Notes under the pieces: model-generated | What the model saw: the letters and a program-made list of their open reading frames with translations, nothing else | The model's database searches: none | Told to the model about the DNA's origin: nothing | Translations under genes and position numbers: made by a program | Part shown: in pieces, positions 10,981-23,020 of the stretch | Position numbering within the stretch: position 1 is the stretch's first letter | Layout of the letters: each line of letters opens with the position of its first letter | Origin: Isoetes taiwanensis | Lineage: Eukaryota > Streptophyta > Lycopodiopsida > Isoetales > Isoetaceae | Reading direction: 5' to 3' | DNA: 64,000 nt | Assembly (NCBI GenBank): GCA_021234155.1 | Contig: JAJEKV010000027.1 | Span: forward strand, 10,118,716-10,182,715

Positions 10981-11341
10981 TATTAAACGGGAGCAAATCA
11001 TAGAAATGGGAGCAAAAGGAATATTGCTTAAAGATTCCTTTATTTTTTACAAATGAGGTTAGAAAAAAGGGCCCATAAAATTGTATTTTGACCTCCTTCC
11101 CTCCCCCCCCAAAGACTCATTCTTTTTAATGCAATGGAAGAATTGGCTTTTTTAAAGTGACACTTTTCCTTGCAAATAGAATTTTTCTGAAGTATATTTT
11201 TAGAGAGAACCACTAATTTAAGAGAATATAACATTTAACAAAACATTGAAGTGAAGTCTGTAACTGAAATTGTAGTATTCTCAAAACTTGAAGATAAAAT
11301 CTTCATATTCACATGCAAAATTTACAGTCTTTTTCTAAGAC

Positions 11342-14283
11342 TCAGTTATGTGCAAAGATGTGAGGAGTGATGAGGGAGGGATCCAACACGCCATCATAGT
11401 CATTTATGTCATCCTCATCATCTGCACTTCTTTCACTGTCACTCAAGGAAGTGCTTGAGTTATCTTGCTCATCACTATCAACAGATGGTGAAGCATTGCC
11501 ATCACCACTCCCTTCTTCATCTTTTTCCTCATAATTACAAGACTTTTTAAGCAAAATGATAGTCCTCTGGCATAGACGATTGTCAGATTTCAATTTGAAA
11601 TCATAGCACAATATAGTCACATCACTTAGGTTCAGCTCATCCCTACAATCCACTTTCTTGTACTTCCTTCCTTTTCCTTGACTTCTCATTTCTAACTCAT
11701 ACCTACCTTCAAAAGCATTTTCTAAAAGTGTCGCAAGCCAATGAATCTTGAGTTTAGTTTCTAAGCCTTCCTCCTTGACTGTGTCAAGTACTTTTGCTAT
11801 CCAAAAAGCTCGACCTTTGTCATCCTCCTCAGTTGGAAGAGCAATCAGCATACCTTTGGCAATTTCTGTACCTTGAGGCTCATTCCTGCATCTTGGTCCA
11901 AGGTACATGACTCGGTCCTCTTCTACCTTTACTGCATGTGCTATTGTAGCATTGCTTGGACCTGCCTGGTTCTGGAGTTGATGGAAGGTGTTAGGCCATG
12001 GAAACGGTTCCTGCAGCTGTCTTAGAGCTAGGTTTTGTACAACAATTTTCTGTTCAAGAAAGAAATTTCTCCACCACATCTGATCTCCTTCTAAGAAGTA
12101 CTTAAAGCCTGAGGAAATTCCATTTTCAATGGCTTTTAAGGATGACACTGGGATTCTTTTCTTCTGCTTGGACTCCTTAGGATTTTTGAGGGGAAGTTTC
12201 TCAGCACGTTCTATGAAGCAAGTGTTTGGAACAGATTTAAGGAAGCGCAATCCATCTGTTGGACTCCACTCTTTAGTTGTGGTGTACTTCTTTCCCTGTA
12301 AGAAGGTTTGTCCATCCTTCAAGTAGAATTTGATGTAATGTTGAAAGGTGAGATCATTCAACTTGCTCACAGCTATCTGAACATTGAGGGAAAACAAACT
12401 CTCTAAAGTCAATATTCTCTTTGAGAAGCTCAATCACTAAAATGGGAGTGTAAGAATCTTCACTTATCCAAACTAAAGTAGGAAGACAAAAAGCTTTCTT
12501 CCTTCAAAAATCTACTGAACATCTGGTCTATTTGATCATGAGTATGGCCTACAAGTAAAAGTTTGAGCTTTACGTTTTTGAAGATCCCTAGCTCCACTAG
12601 CATGGCACAATAAGAAAAGAGTGTTTGATTCTTGTTCTCTCTTGTAGTATTGTCACGTTGCAGGTAGAGCGCTGGTGGTAATTGCTCTTGCTCACACAGC
12701 CTTATTAAGAATTTTAATTGTGAGGTTCGGGTCATCATGCAAGTTTGGATACGTCAAAAATACTTTGCACTTTAGACTTCTTTTGAAGACCGTAGCTCCT
12801 ACAAGGTGCACCTTAACAAAACATTCCTCTGGCACATCTTTAGAAATATTTAAGAAATAGGGTAGAGTTGTCTTTTTTTTATCCATTCCATCAATTACAA
12901 GAGACATATATTGCAGTGGACGTTCGAGAGTTTTTTTCTGTGCTTGGCAAGCTTTCTTCTCTCTGCTGCTTGTTGTTCACGATGTCTGGCAAGGTTCTGT
13001 TGCACAATATCTGTTGAAGATATCAGGTCAAAACATTTCTTTAAAACAAGTGAGAGATTAGAGAACTTGAGCTTATTTCTTTCGACCTCTATCTTTGCAA
13101 TTTTTCTTTGACTCTTTAATTCTGCACATCTTGAGCAAACAGACATTCTATGTCTCCTGGGAATTTTCACAAGACCGAGTTCACTTTTCCACAGTTTAAT
13201 GAAGTGCGAGTAAGAGATATGCTGAAACTGAATGCAAGTTTCTTTGTATTCTTTGAAGACATATTTTTTGTGATGTTGTCTATCAAATGATACATGTCGC
13301 TATTAGGCAACTTCTCACATGTTTCTCTGAAATAATTCTCCATCCATGACACAACAGCTAGGGCATACATTGTTACAACTCTTCTTGGTCCATAATGATC
13401 ATCAATTGCTGGGTATTATCCAGTCTTTTGTGTATTCGAAACATTCTGATGCATCACCATAAAGCATTTTTGGCAGACTTGTTCATGGTTAATGTGAATT
13501 TCTTCGAAGATTGGCTGGAGAACATGTAATCTCGTTGCTCCTCGTTGGTGTCTTCATCTTCAGTTGAGAGTTCTACTCTAGGAATGACCTTCTCTGCCCT
13601 GAGTGGTGTGTTTGTAGAGGAAAACAAACCACGTGAAGCTGTTCCCGGATAAGGCGGTGGCACAATATTAAAAGATGATGACAGTCTATAAACCGCAGCT
13701 GTTCTTGTATCATCTTAAAAAGGAATTCTTGCAAACATCTCCTTTACAGCAGATTGGAATCCTGCAATCCATGTGTCACTACCGTTGTGTGAACAGGAGT
13801 ACATGCTGCAAAATCGTCCTCATTTGTAGTGAAATCGTGGTGAGAAAAATTGTAGAGAATCCCATAGTCTTCTGCGCATTTTGCATTCCTTGTATTTCTG
13901 CACGAAGAAGGAGAAACTACAAATGGCGAGGTTAGCTTGTTCTTAACCACTCGTTGTGGTGGAGCCTCTATAGTTTCGGGGGATGGAACAAAGGGTGATG
14001 GAAGCCGGCTATGAACAGGTGGTGATGTTATGTAAGGAGGGGGAAGTGTACTTCCTACTGGACTTTGTGACGGTTGGAAAGGTGGTGGCAGTCTGGTACT
14101 TGCTGGACTTGAAGTGTCTTCGAGAAGCAACAAGGATCTTGTCGAGGTAGGAGTCGCAGAAGCCCGGTCATCAAGAGAAAATATGTTCTGGCCAAGCATT
14201 TCTTTAGAACTACAAGAGCTTGATACAACAAAAGGTGTTGGAAGTTTGTTCACGAAGCGATTCACCATCTTCAACAACTGCAA
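11342..14283 (-). pseudogene. DUF7869-like, transposase-like protein (frameshifted)
   Basis: A long minus-strand coding region runs in broken frames. The N-terminus (14283-13744, 13663-13454) is low complexity and Pro/Ser rich with repeated LPxPFVxSP. Next come SYSHFIKLWKSELG and a zinc-finger-like CSRC (about 13125), a charged helix, and VIDGMDKKKTTLPYF (about 12900). After these come LYLQRDNTTRENKN and LLVGHTHDQIDQMF (about 12520-12670). The C-terminus (12433-11342) includes a KKYTTTKEW segment, a small globular part (GRAFWIAKVLDTV) and a highly acidic Ser/Asp/Glu tail. The DGMD...DNT..NKN...GHTHDQID series resembles large eukaryotic ORFs annotated as DUF7869 and looks like an RNase-H/DDE fold. 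Transposase function is inference. At least four frameshifts are seen, one in an A-run near 12938. Confidence 0.6.
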
Positions 14284-14404
14284 AGTAGTTTGGAGACATG
14301 AGAAACTTTCTCGACTGCAGAATGTTTGTTATTCCTGAATAGAAGACGACACACTGTTCAAGTAGAAGTCCCACTAACAATCAAGTGAAAGAAAAACTAA
14401 AACC

Positions 14405-14745
14405 TATTCCGGAATACACTAGAGCAGGGCAGTAAGACTAAACATATTCCATTTCACATAGAAGAAAAGTAGGACGTAAGGGGTACCTTTACTTTTGTAT
14501 TCCAGTCTCTGAGTTCTAGACGCCAGCGCCAGCGCCCTCGATTTTAAATACAGAGACTGTATTCTGGTGTGCATAGAGAAATCATGGACATGTGAGTGCA
14601 AAAAGTACATTGTATGATCATTTCCGCATCTGTTGCCTATTTCGGAATAGACTTTCAAATAAACTTTGGCTTCAGAGAATACCGAAAGTGTATTCCGAAA
14701 TATACTTTTGATTTTACTCGAAGCCAAAGTGTATTCCGGAATACA
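14405..14745. repeat. Subterminal palindromic GTATTCC/GGAATAC motifs, side A
   Basis: Within 340 bp of the element's edge the motif TATTCCGGAATA or a close variant recurs: 14405, about 14496 and 14568 (half sites), 14642 (ATTTCGGAAT), 14692 (GTATTCCGAAATAT) and 14730 (GTATTCCGGAATAC). They lie upstream of the DUF7869-like gene, in the position where transposase-binding sites or promoter elements usually sit. Confidence 0.7.
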
Positions 14746-14764
14746 CTTTGGCATGAGAGTCGTT

Positions 14765-16117
14765 GGAATCAGGAAGCTAAAGACCTTTAATCAAACCAAT
14801 ACTCTGATAATGAAGAATAGCTTTAGTGAGTATTTCAGCTGCAACCAAAAATAGATAGGAGGCAAGAGGACAACCTTGTCTGAATCCTTGCAAAAGAGGA
14901 AAGAAGCCGGAAGGGAAACCATTAATAAGAACAACTGACTTGGAGCGAGAGTTTAGCCCATGAATGAGATTTCTTAACTTCGGAGGGAAGCTAAGTTTGT
15001 ACATAGCAAATTCAAGAAAATCCCACCTAACAGAATCAAAGGCATACTTAAAATCCAGTTTTAAAAGAACACAATTCTAATTGGAGATCTTATTCTAGTG
15101 AAGACCTTCCATGGCTGTAACATAATTATCTAGAATATATCTCCTAGACAGAAAAGTAGATTGATTCAGACTTATGTTTCTCTGTGAGAAAGCTCTTATC
15201 CTATAGGTAGTATTAGTTAAAGAGAAGGGTCTCCAATCCTGAATAATATTAGGATGATCAATTTTGGAAATCAAGGAAATAAATCCACTAGAAACAGAAG
15301 GATGCAAATGCTCAACTCTCCAAAAACCATGCACCAGAGATGTCATATCTTTCTTAAAATTATCCTAAAAATTAATATAGAACTCAATAGGAAAGCCATC
15401 TGGCCCAGGAGATTTTCCATGACTAAAACTATTGAGAACCTTTAAGATTTTATCTTCTAAAGAAAGAGAGGCGATAGTTTGGTCCATAATTTTAGCAAAA
15501 GAAAGAACAACAGAATCTATCAAAGACTTAAAGTCATTGGCATCCCTGAGATCATTGGAAGGGAAAGGTTTATAATCAAACAAATCTCTGTATTTCATAT
15601 GCAAGGTATTAGCAATATCTGCCTGGTTGGTAATGGAGGTACCAGAATCATCTTGAATTTCAGAAATAGTGTTCCTTAGCAGCCTACTTTTGGCCACCCT
15701 GAAGAAGAACTTTGAACTCCCATAATCCATTTCATTAATATATTTGATTTTACATCTCATGGCAGTACTTTTAGCCTCCATCTCTTCAATATTCTTAATA
15801 TGCCTCTCCAAAGTCTCCTCACCCAACTGTAAATTTGAGTTATAGGGATCATCTTGCAACAAGGATCTAATCTCTTTCATATACTTTAGAAATTGATTCT
15901 TGACCATGCAACTCTCATCACGTTTAGTTTTAGCCCAATTCTTAATCCAGTCTTTAATCTTCTTGATTTTTATATAGAATCTCTTCATGGAAATAGTGTC
16001 ATTATTCAGGCCAGAATTCCAATCAAGATCATTAATGAAGATTTTCAATTGAGAACAGAACCATTAGACAGCATAAAGTATTGAATTTATCTGGAGTATT
16101 CCACGTTCAACAAGGTT
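14765..16117 (-). pseudogene. L1-type LINE ORF2 middle segment, inverted
   Basis: Read on the minus strand this is plant L1 ORF2 from the post-endonuclease linker into RT. It has WNSGLNND and KIKDWIKNWAK; NSFSHGKSPGPDGFPIEFY (RT domain 0/1) at about 15380-15440; GFISLISKIDHP and WRPFSLTNTTYRI (about 15200-15270); then VLINGFPSGFFP and GFRQGCPLASYLFL (about 14860-14930); ending LIKGL just before the catalytic YADD box would appear. It is colinear in order with the plus-strand pieces 10261-10980 and 26515-28190 but has opposite orientation. Stops and gaps show it is inactive. Confidence 0.85.
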
Positions 16118-16460
16118 GCAAATTAAACGGGAGTGTTGCAGCACTTCCTTTTCAAAGATTCCTTATAAAAAAACACCTCTCTTAAAAAATTGACCTTTTT
16201 TTTTGTAGAAGTTTGGAATTTCAGAAGGTGCTTTTTTTTGTGCCTATTTTTAGGGTCCTTTTTCGGAGACGACCTTGTTTTTGTGAAGAAAAGCACTTGA
16301 AAATGGCAAAATTCAGACATGAGTATGCAATCTTAGAAAGTAAGATGTCAAAAACATGTAAATACAGTAGAAAGAATAATAATTATTTCTTTAAATTTTT
16401 GTTACATTAATAATGACAATAGTTTAGTGTCAACAAATAAATAATATAGCATAAGACAAG

Positions 16461-16594
16461 TCAGAGATCCAAATCATAGTCTTCTTCATTTTGTTTGCTT
16501 GTCTCAGCTTTGTCAGTCTCTGTCATTTGATCTTTTTCTAGTGAATTATGCTTGTCTGTTTCTATAGTTTCTTCAGGACTAGTAGCTAGAGCTA
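16461..16594 (-). pseudogene. C-terminal acidic tail of the ParB-methyltransferase ORF
   Basis: Minus-strand codons read LATSPEETIETDKHNS, then an acidic stretch ending NEEDYDLDL and a stop at 16461-16463. If the chromovirus (16595-23020) and one copy of its AGCTA target duplication are removed, this segment joins in frame to the segment at 23026 (SLDDGASFAELKEVA). It is therefore the displaced 3' end of the gene interrupted by that insertion. Confidence 0.65.
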
Positions 16595-17918
16595 TGTTAC
16601 ACGGCAAAAAATTTTCCTTAGAAACAATCTCTGCCCGCGTGTTGACGCCGACTATCTACCACCCGCACCTTGGATCCCGAATCCCCCACGCTAGTCTTAT
16701 CGGCTTACTGCTATGTGAACTTACCACAGAGCCCGCATTGTCACGCCGATCAGTACCGCCCACACCGTGGATCCCTGATCCCCCACCTGACTTTTTGTTT
16801 GCTGCTCTCACAGCAATCGGGATTCTTCCAGAAAATCCTCCCTGGAAGATTATCCACTGGCTAACAAGCCTAATTCCATCCTGGCAGCACAATCTACCTT
16901 GGGACTCTTACTACAACCCCTGGCTGTAATTCCGACCTCAAGGCCCAAGCCTTGACCTGGCCCCTGGCAGCAATTCAACTGCAATCCGAATTCTTTGCAA
17001 GAATCCCCTTGGGTTAGCACCAACCGGTTCCTTCCCAATTCAATCCTTGACAGTAGAAAACTGCCCTAGGATCACAAGCACAGCCTTAGGCTGCTATTCC
17101 GGCCCTGTGGGCCAAGCCACGAATCAAGCAAAGATCAATCACAGCCTTGGGCTGCCAATCCGACCCTATGGGTCCAATGCTGATTCGGCTCTTGGCAGAA
17201 TCAAACTGCCTTGGGAACACAATATCAACTTTGGAATCCAATTCCAAGCTCAGGGCTTAACTCTTAGATCGATTCTCTAAGCATTATATCAGAAATCAGG
17301 CTTCAATGTTTCTGCTCCAGATTTCTCTACTACTCAAATCCGTCTCCTAGGCTTTATAGAACTCTTTCTGGAGTTCACTATCAGTCTCAGATGCCCAAAT
17401 CCGGCCAGACTAGGCCTTGATTCCATCTGATTCCATGCTCTGGAGCTCTCTAATCGATCTGGCAGGCCGAATTCCATGCACGAATTCGTCTCCCTGATAT
17501 ATATCAGGTTTGAATTTGAAGACCCACCCAATGCTTTCATGCCATGTGTACCTTTAATATTAACATTAAAACCACACCAAACCTTTTAACTTACATTTAA
17601 ATAGCATTTGCCCCTAGGGCCTTACATTAACATTAATGTCTAATGTTAATCATGTAAGCTTATGGTTCCACTGCCCCGGTCAATCCCTGCTAGCTCTTGC
17701 CGCGCTAATATTAATAATATTAGCGCCTCCTAGCGGACCATTACCCGCCGCTAGCCTTTATTTCCATTTACCCCGCATCTCGTCACCGTAGACTGATTAC
17801 AGTCAACACGACCCATTGAATCACAACTGCCCGGCAATCGCGATCAACAGTATCCCCGTGCTCATGGACGTCCGTCAAGGGCCCGATTCCGGCTATGCCC
17901 TTGGGAGCACCTCTAACA
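16595..17918 (-). repeat. 3' LTR of the chromovirus
   Basis: It starts TGTTACACGG and ends CTCTAACA on the plus strand (1324 bp). It is highly similar to the repeat at 21727-23020 over its full length. It differs mainly by about 30 bp near 16745-16790 (GATCAGTACCGCCCACACCG and following) that the other copy lacks, plus scattered substitutions. On the element's own strand a polypurine tract (AAAGGAGGGGGAGGAA) immediately precedes it, at 17919-17934. Confidence 0.95.
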
Positions 17919-18260
17919 TTCCTCCCCCTCCTTTTGGACCTTGCCCTTAAGGTTGATCCCTTAGATGAGAGGAACTGCTGCACAAATTCTTCCGTCTCCC
18001 AGGTGGCATCCTCAGGAGACTGGTCCTGCCACTGAAACCGATGTTCTACCACATCCCTATTGCGTAGCTGCCGAACTCTTTTATTCAAAAGACGTTCTGG
18101 CGTTACAAAGGAGTTTAAGACGATCGGTATACTTTACGGACTAACCACGTTAGCGGTATCCCGTATAGCCCTCTTCAGCTGACCTACATGAAACACAGGA
18201 TGGATCCCTACTTCCTGTAGTAAGTTCAACTCGTACGCTGTTTCCCCGATCCTTTTAGCA
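17783..18260 (-). pseudogene. Chromovirus integrase C-terminus and chromodomain
   Basis: The minus-strand frame reads RQLRNRDVVEHRFQWQDQ, then SPEDATWETEEFVQQF, an evident chromodomain (aromatic W-Q-W core, PEDATWE) at the end of the polyprotein. It defines the chromovirus clade; chromodomains guide integration toward marked chromatin. Upstream, broken frames (18255-18613) give the integrase tail: FAYNNSHHIGIRMTPF (the usual end of the catalytic core) and ARASANQHRRDVSYA. Confidence 0.88.
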
Positions 18261-18613
18261 CCCTAAAAGGTCCAGCATACCGCGGAGTAAGTTTAGGCAC
18301 CCGATTCTTAATGCCGAAAGATAAACGACCCGTAAGAAAAGGTGATCATCTTTCGCATAAGAGACATCTCGTCTATGCTGATTAGCAGATGCTCGTGCCC
18401 TATCTTGAGCTTTTCGCAATGCCTGCTTGCACTGCCGCAGGATTGCATCCATATCATGCAAATGTGTACTGCAACTTCGGTTCTAAGGTACTTATGTATA
18501 CCAGAATAAGCCCTTGGGTTTCGGCCCATCATAGCCACAAAAGGAGTCATCCGAATGCCTATATGATGGCTATTATTATAAGCGAACTCTAGATAGATAA
18601 ATAATCCGCCCAT

Positions 18614-19942
18614 CTAGACTGCTTCCCGTGGACAAAATTTCACAACATGTCCTCTAAGATCATGTTTATATGCTCAGTTTGCCCATCCGTTTGTGGATGA
18701 TTACCACTACTCATGTATAATCAAATCCTTAATCCTCTCATGAGATCTCTCCAGAAGTGACCCATGAACTTAGTATCTCGATCACTCACAATGGACAAGG
18801 GAATAGACAACTGCTACGTCATGCCCCATAGCCTCCCTTTTTCCTAATGCTATAAACTTAGCATACTTGGTTAACCGATCCACTATTACCAAAACCTGAG
18901 TATGTTACCTAGCAGTTCTAGCTAATGCGACAATGAAGTCCATACCCGTGCTTTCCCAGCGTTCATTTGGTATAGGGAGAGACTATAACAATCCCGGAGT
19001 TTTCCCATGATCCGTCTTCACCGCTTGACATACCAAGCAGTGACTTATCAAGTCCTTAACTTGATCTTGCAACTCTGGCCAGTAGTAGAACCTCTTAACC
19101 AACTCATACGTCTTCCATTTACCTCCATGCCCAGCTTGTGGAGTGTTATGGTGCTCACGTAGAATTGACTCTTTAAGGTCCCCAGTTGAAGGAACATAAA
19201 TCCTTCCCTTATAGAAATGCAAACCCCCTTGCTCAGTCTACAGCTCCCCGAGCTTGACCATTGCCGGATCTTGCTGATCCTCAGGATATGCATCCCTTGT
19301 ATAAAATCACTTGCCAAAGTCGTCAAGGTATTTATATGCTTAACTCTTGATAATGCATCGGCAACTGGATTATTTTTGCCCGGCGTATGCTTAATGGAAA
19401 AATGGAACTCATGGAGGAAGTCTAGCCATCTAGCCTGTCTCGGGCTAATTTTGGCTTGACTTTGCAAGAACCCCTAGGTTTATGGTCAGTATCGACGATA
19501 AACTTGCACGGCTCTTGGCTCGTCCCACTACGTAAGTAGTGCCTCCATGTCCTTAACGCATGTACAATGCTAGCAACTCTTACTCATAAGTTGCATAATT
19601 TCTTTCCGCAGGACTTAGTTTTCGACTTTCATAAGCCACTACGTGACCCTGCTGCGTTAGTACTGCCCCTAATGCTTGGCCACAAGCGTCAGTATAGACC
19701 TCAATTGTCTGATTCAATTCTGGCACTTCTAGCACAGGACTGCTCACTAGCAAATCCTTAACGCGCCGAAACGCCTCTTGCTGCTCTCTCCCCCACACAA
19801 AATCGTGATCTTTTCCCAAAAGATCAGTGAGAGGAGCAACAACTTTATAAAATTTAGGTACAAATTTACGGTAGTACGTGGCTAACCCCAGAAAACTGCG
19901 TAACTCTGCCACGTTTTCCGGTGGGAGCCATTGCTGTACCAC
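18614..19942 (-). pseudogene. Chromovirus RNase H and integrase, degenerate
   Basis: From 19942 downward on the minus strand: WLPPENVAELRSFLGLATYYRKF (RT thumb; about 20 residues), then VYTDACGQALGAVL and SRKLSPAERNYATYE (RNase H). After a break come RQARWLDFLHEFHF, HTPGKNNPVADALSR and the integrase zinc finger ILREHHNTPQAGHGG...HCLVCQ (about 19030-19170). The core region 18614-18980 is broken by stops, although remnants of the DxxD region can be traced. It is inactive. Confidence 0.88.
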
Positions 19943-20320
19943 TTGTACCTTGGCGGAATCTGATGATATCCATTGCAGAGGTCAGTCTCCATAAACCATT
20001 TGGCACCCCCAAGATGATGCAGAATATCATCAATCCGGTTAATCTATGCAGATCCGCATAGTACCATCCATTTTCAAGCAAAACGGGACTCGCAAAAGGT
20101 GATTTACTTGGTCGTACAAAAACCTTTGCTTAACAATTCCCTCACTTGCTTTTTAACGTCTTCAAGTTCTAGAGGACTAAGACGATATGGAGCATGCACC
20201 ATTGGCTTAACCCCTGGTTCAAGCACAATCTTATGCTCATCCCCCGAGAAGGTGGTGGCCTTTGCGGCAACTCTCTTCTGGGAACACGTCATTAAATCTT
20301 TCCAAAAGATTTCGTAATTC
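19943..20320 (-). pseudogene. Chromovirus RT N-terminal part with palm deletion
   Basis: IVLEPGVKPMVHAPYRLSPL and ELEDVKKQVRELLSKGF (20292-20104) are the RT fingers start. A broken stretch then retains IDDILHHLGGAKWF and NGYHQI. After that the sequence passes directly into WLPPENVAEL, so the segment that should hold the F-VYxDD catalytic box is absent. I infer an internal deletion of a few hundred bases that removes polymerase activity. Confidence 0.75.
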
Positions 20321-20975
20321 TTGATTTACATCGGAACTTAGTTCAATGTTTACATCCCTAGAATTACAAGACCCAACCATGTCATCATCCGGCAAGGGTA
20401 TCCATTAAGAAAGAACTATATTCTTCCATGCAATTCCCAATTGCACTGTTTTCTAAACACGGACTTGTAAAAGTCCTAAGAATATATAACCCAAGTGCTC
20501 TTAAATTGCCCGAGGCACTTGCATGGCTTAAACCATGACTTGGAATTATCCCCTGATCTTGACTAATTTCTAGTCATTGGGAGTATGCCCTAGATTTACT
20601 TCGAAAAGTTGAACATGCAACTTTCCCATTAGATAGCATTATCTAATTCCTCATAAGAATTTGGTCCACTAAGTCGACCCCGTCACTTAGCCAAAATTCC
20701 TATGATTGTAATCCTTTTTCATACAACCTTAACTAGGTGCTTATTAGGATCAATTATAAGATGTCAAGATATTCCAATATCTTTCCCATCTTGTAAGTTT
20801 TGTATACTACCAAATAAACTTACTCAAATTATAATTGCACTTATTGCATTATAACCTAAAATTGAGATATACAAAATTAAAGACATACCGTAACAAAATT
20901 CAAATTTTGCTATTAGTTTTTTTCCTTCTCGAGAACTTTACTATAGTTCCCAATCAAGCCCCTAAGGTATCTTGA
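20321..20975 (-). pseudogene. Presumed chromovirus protease/linker region, unreadable
   Basis: This AT-rich interval lies between the gag zinc knuckle and RT, where the aspartic protease should be. I find no clear D-S/T-G motif and many stops on the minus strand. Position alone supports the call. Confidence 0.35.
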
Positions 20976-21710
20976 TTAAATGTTAGGACAATTCCATACA
21001 TCATGTCCCCTTTTTCCACAACCCAGACAAGGTTTATCCGTATTAACCCCGTTAATACCATCCTGTTCCTTAGAACCACCCAGAACTTCCCGTCTTGGTT
21101 GATAACTGGAATTGTGCCCATGACAACTACTCGAACAACCTGGTTGTTCTTCGTCTTTTAGGCTAAACCTTCTGCTTGATTGACTGCATATACAAGCATA
21201 AAATAGGGCTGTATCTAAATCCCTCGGATGCAGCCTCTTAAGCTTCATTTTCAGTGCAGTGTCATTTATGCCATGCATAAAATAAAAATAAAAAACCTGA
21301 CTTTCATCATTCCAGAGGCTGAACAATTGCAAGCAGCTTCCGAAGCTCCTGCTCATACGTTCTTAATTTCCCAGTTTGTTGCAAACTATGCAACTGACAA
21401 TAAGCCAGAAGTTCATTCAAGCAGTCAAAATTTCCCTGGGAAGGAACTTGTGAGGAAATACCCTTAGTATCCTCTTCCAGTACTTCAGCAATAAAACCAC
21501 ATTGCTTAGTAACTAATTTATTGACTTCTTGTTCAACGGACGCCATCTTCCCTTGAAGACATGCTAGGTTCTCATCCAGCTCCTGAATTGAAACGCTCTC
21601 CAGTTCATGCTTCTCCACTTCCCAAGTGGTCTGGAAGATAGAACTTTTCTCGTCCATTTCGCCATCAAGTCTAGATTTTCCCAGAAAACTAGATTCACGG
21701 CCACAGCGCC
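20976..21710 (-). pseudogene. Chromovirus gag with zinc knuckle
   Basis: Two overlapping minus-strand frames form gag. The N-terminal part (to 21307) contains a long amphipathic, coil-prone segment (ELDENLACLQGKMASVEQEV). The C-terminal part (21356-20976) holds FMHGINDTALKMKLK, a typical gag capsid segment, and the nucleocapsid knuckle CLGCGKRGHDVWNC. A frameshift near 21310-21350 joins them. Confidence 0.8.
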
Positions 21711-21726
21711 ACAGCTCTGATACCAC
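21711..21726 (-). promoter_or_regulatory. Primer-binding site of the chromovirus
   Basis: Immediately inside the right-hand LTR the minus strand reads TGGTATCAGAGCTGTGG, complementary to the 3' end of initiator tRNA-Met in the way common for plant LTR elements. It fixes the element's orientation. Confidence 0.85.
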
Positions 21727-23020
21727 TGTTACACGGCAAAATTTTTTCCTTAGAAACAATCTCTGCCCGCGTGTTGACGCCGACTAGCTACCACCCGCAC
21801 CTTGGATCCCGGATCCCCCGCGCTAGTCTTATCGGCTTACTGCTATGTGAACTTACCACAGAGCCCGCGTTGTCATGCCGGTCATTACCGCACCTTTTGT
21901 TTGCTGCTCTCACAGCAATCCGGATTCTTTCAGAGAATCCTCCCTGGAAGATTATCCACTGGCTAACAAGCCTAATTCCGTCCTGGCAGCACAATCTACC
22001 TTGGGACTCTTACTACAGCCCCTGGCTGTAATTCCGACCTCAAGGCCCAAGCCTTGATCTGGCCCCTGGCAGCAATTCAACTACAATCCAAATTCTTTAC
22101 AAGAATCCCCTTGGGTTAGCTCCAACCAGTTCCTTCCCAATTCAATCCTTGACAGTAGAAAACTGCCCTAGGATCACAAGTCCAGCCTTAGGCTGCTATT
22201 CCGGCCCTGTGCCCCAAGCCACGAATCAAGCAAAGATCAATCACAGCCTTGGGCTGCCAATCTGACCCTATGGGTCCAATGCTGATTCGGCTCTTGGCAG
22301 AATCAAACTGCCTTGGGAACACAATATCAACTTTGGAATCCAATTCCAAGCTCAGGGCTTAACTCTTAGATCGATTCTCTAAGCATTATATCAGAAATCA
22401 GGCTTCAATGTTTCTGCTCCAGATTTCTCTACTGCTCAAATCCGTCTCCTAGGCTTTATAGAACTCTTTCTGGAGTTCACTATCAGTCTCAGATGCCCAA
22501 ATCTGGCCAGACTAGGCCTTGATTCCATCTGATTCCATGCTCTGGAGCTCTCTAATCGATCTGGCAGGCCGAAATCCATGCACGAATTCGTCTCCCTGAT
22601 ATATATCAGGTTTGAATTTGAAGACCCACCCAATGCTTTCATGCCATGTGTACCTTTAATATTAACATTAAAACCACACCAAACCTTTTAACTTACATTT
22701 AAATAGCATTTGCCCCTAGGGCCTTACATTAACATTAATGTCTAATGTTAATCATGTAAGCTTATGGTTCCACTGCCCCGGTCAATCCCTGCTAGCTCTT
22801 GTCGCGCTAATATTAATAATATTAGCGCCCCCTAGCGGACCATTACCCGCCGCTAGCCTTTATTTCCATTTACCCCACGTCTCGTCACCGTAGACTGATT
22901 ACAGTCAACACGGCCCATTGAATCACAACTACCCGGCAATCGCGACCAACAGTACCCCCGTGCTCATGGACGTCCGTCAAGGGCCCGATTCCGGCTATGC
23001 CCTTGGGAGCACCTGTAACA
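21727..23020 (-). repeat. 5' LTR of the chromovirus
   Basis: Plus-strand ends are TGTTACACGG and CCTGTAACA (1294 bp); it pairs with 16595-17918. The ends form a short inverted repeat (TGTTAC/GTAACA). It is followed by the target duplication AGCTA at 23021. Confidence 0.95.

Larger units (their letters stand above)
10981..14764. mobile_element. Half A of a disrupted TIR DNA element (carries DUF7869-like gene)
   Basis: This block separates the L1 endonuclease from the inverted L1 middle segment. Its right edge reads inward (minus strand) GCCAAAGTGTATTCCGG, then AATACACTTTGG. That resembles the inward-read right edge of block 16118-26527 (AAAGCGTACTTGGGAATACAC, then TTTCAG). Its left edge, ATTAAACGGGAG at 10982, also occurs at the left edge of the other block (16120). 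I infer that the two blocks were one element of about 7.8 kb with terminal inverted repeats, split by a later inversion that also flipped the L1 middle. The alternative is two related elements inserted independently. Confidence 0.5.
16595..23020 (-). mobile_element. Chromovirus (Ty3/Gypsy) with both LTRs and AGCTA target duplication
   Basis: Two long direct repeats bound an internal region coding on the minus strand. The host sequence AGCTA is present at 16590-16594 and again at 23021-23025, the expected 5-bp duplication. A primer-binding site lies beside the right LTR and a polypurine tract beside the left, so the element's 5' end is at 23020. Gag with a zinc knuckle, RT, RNase H, integrase with HHCC finger and a C-terminal chromodomain occur in Gypsy order. 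The element is internally decayed: the RT palm with YVDD appears deleted and frames are broken. It interrupts a methyltransferase reading frame. Confidence 0.95.

Noticed and set aside
16595-23020. Large direct repeats as a segmental duplication
   Set aside because: TG...CA ends, PBS, PPT and AGCTA target duplication show they are LTRs of one element.
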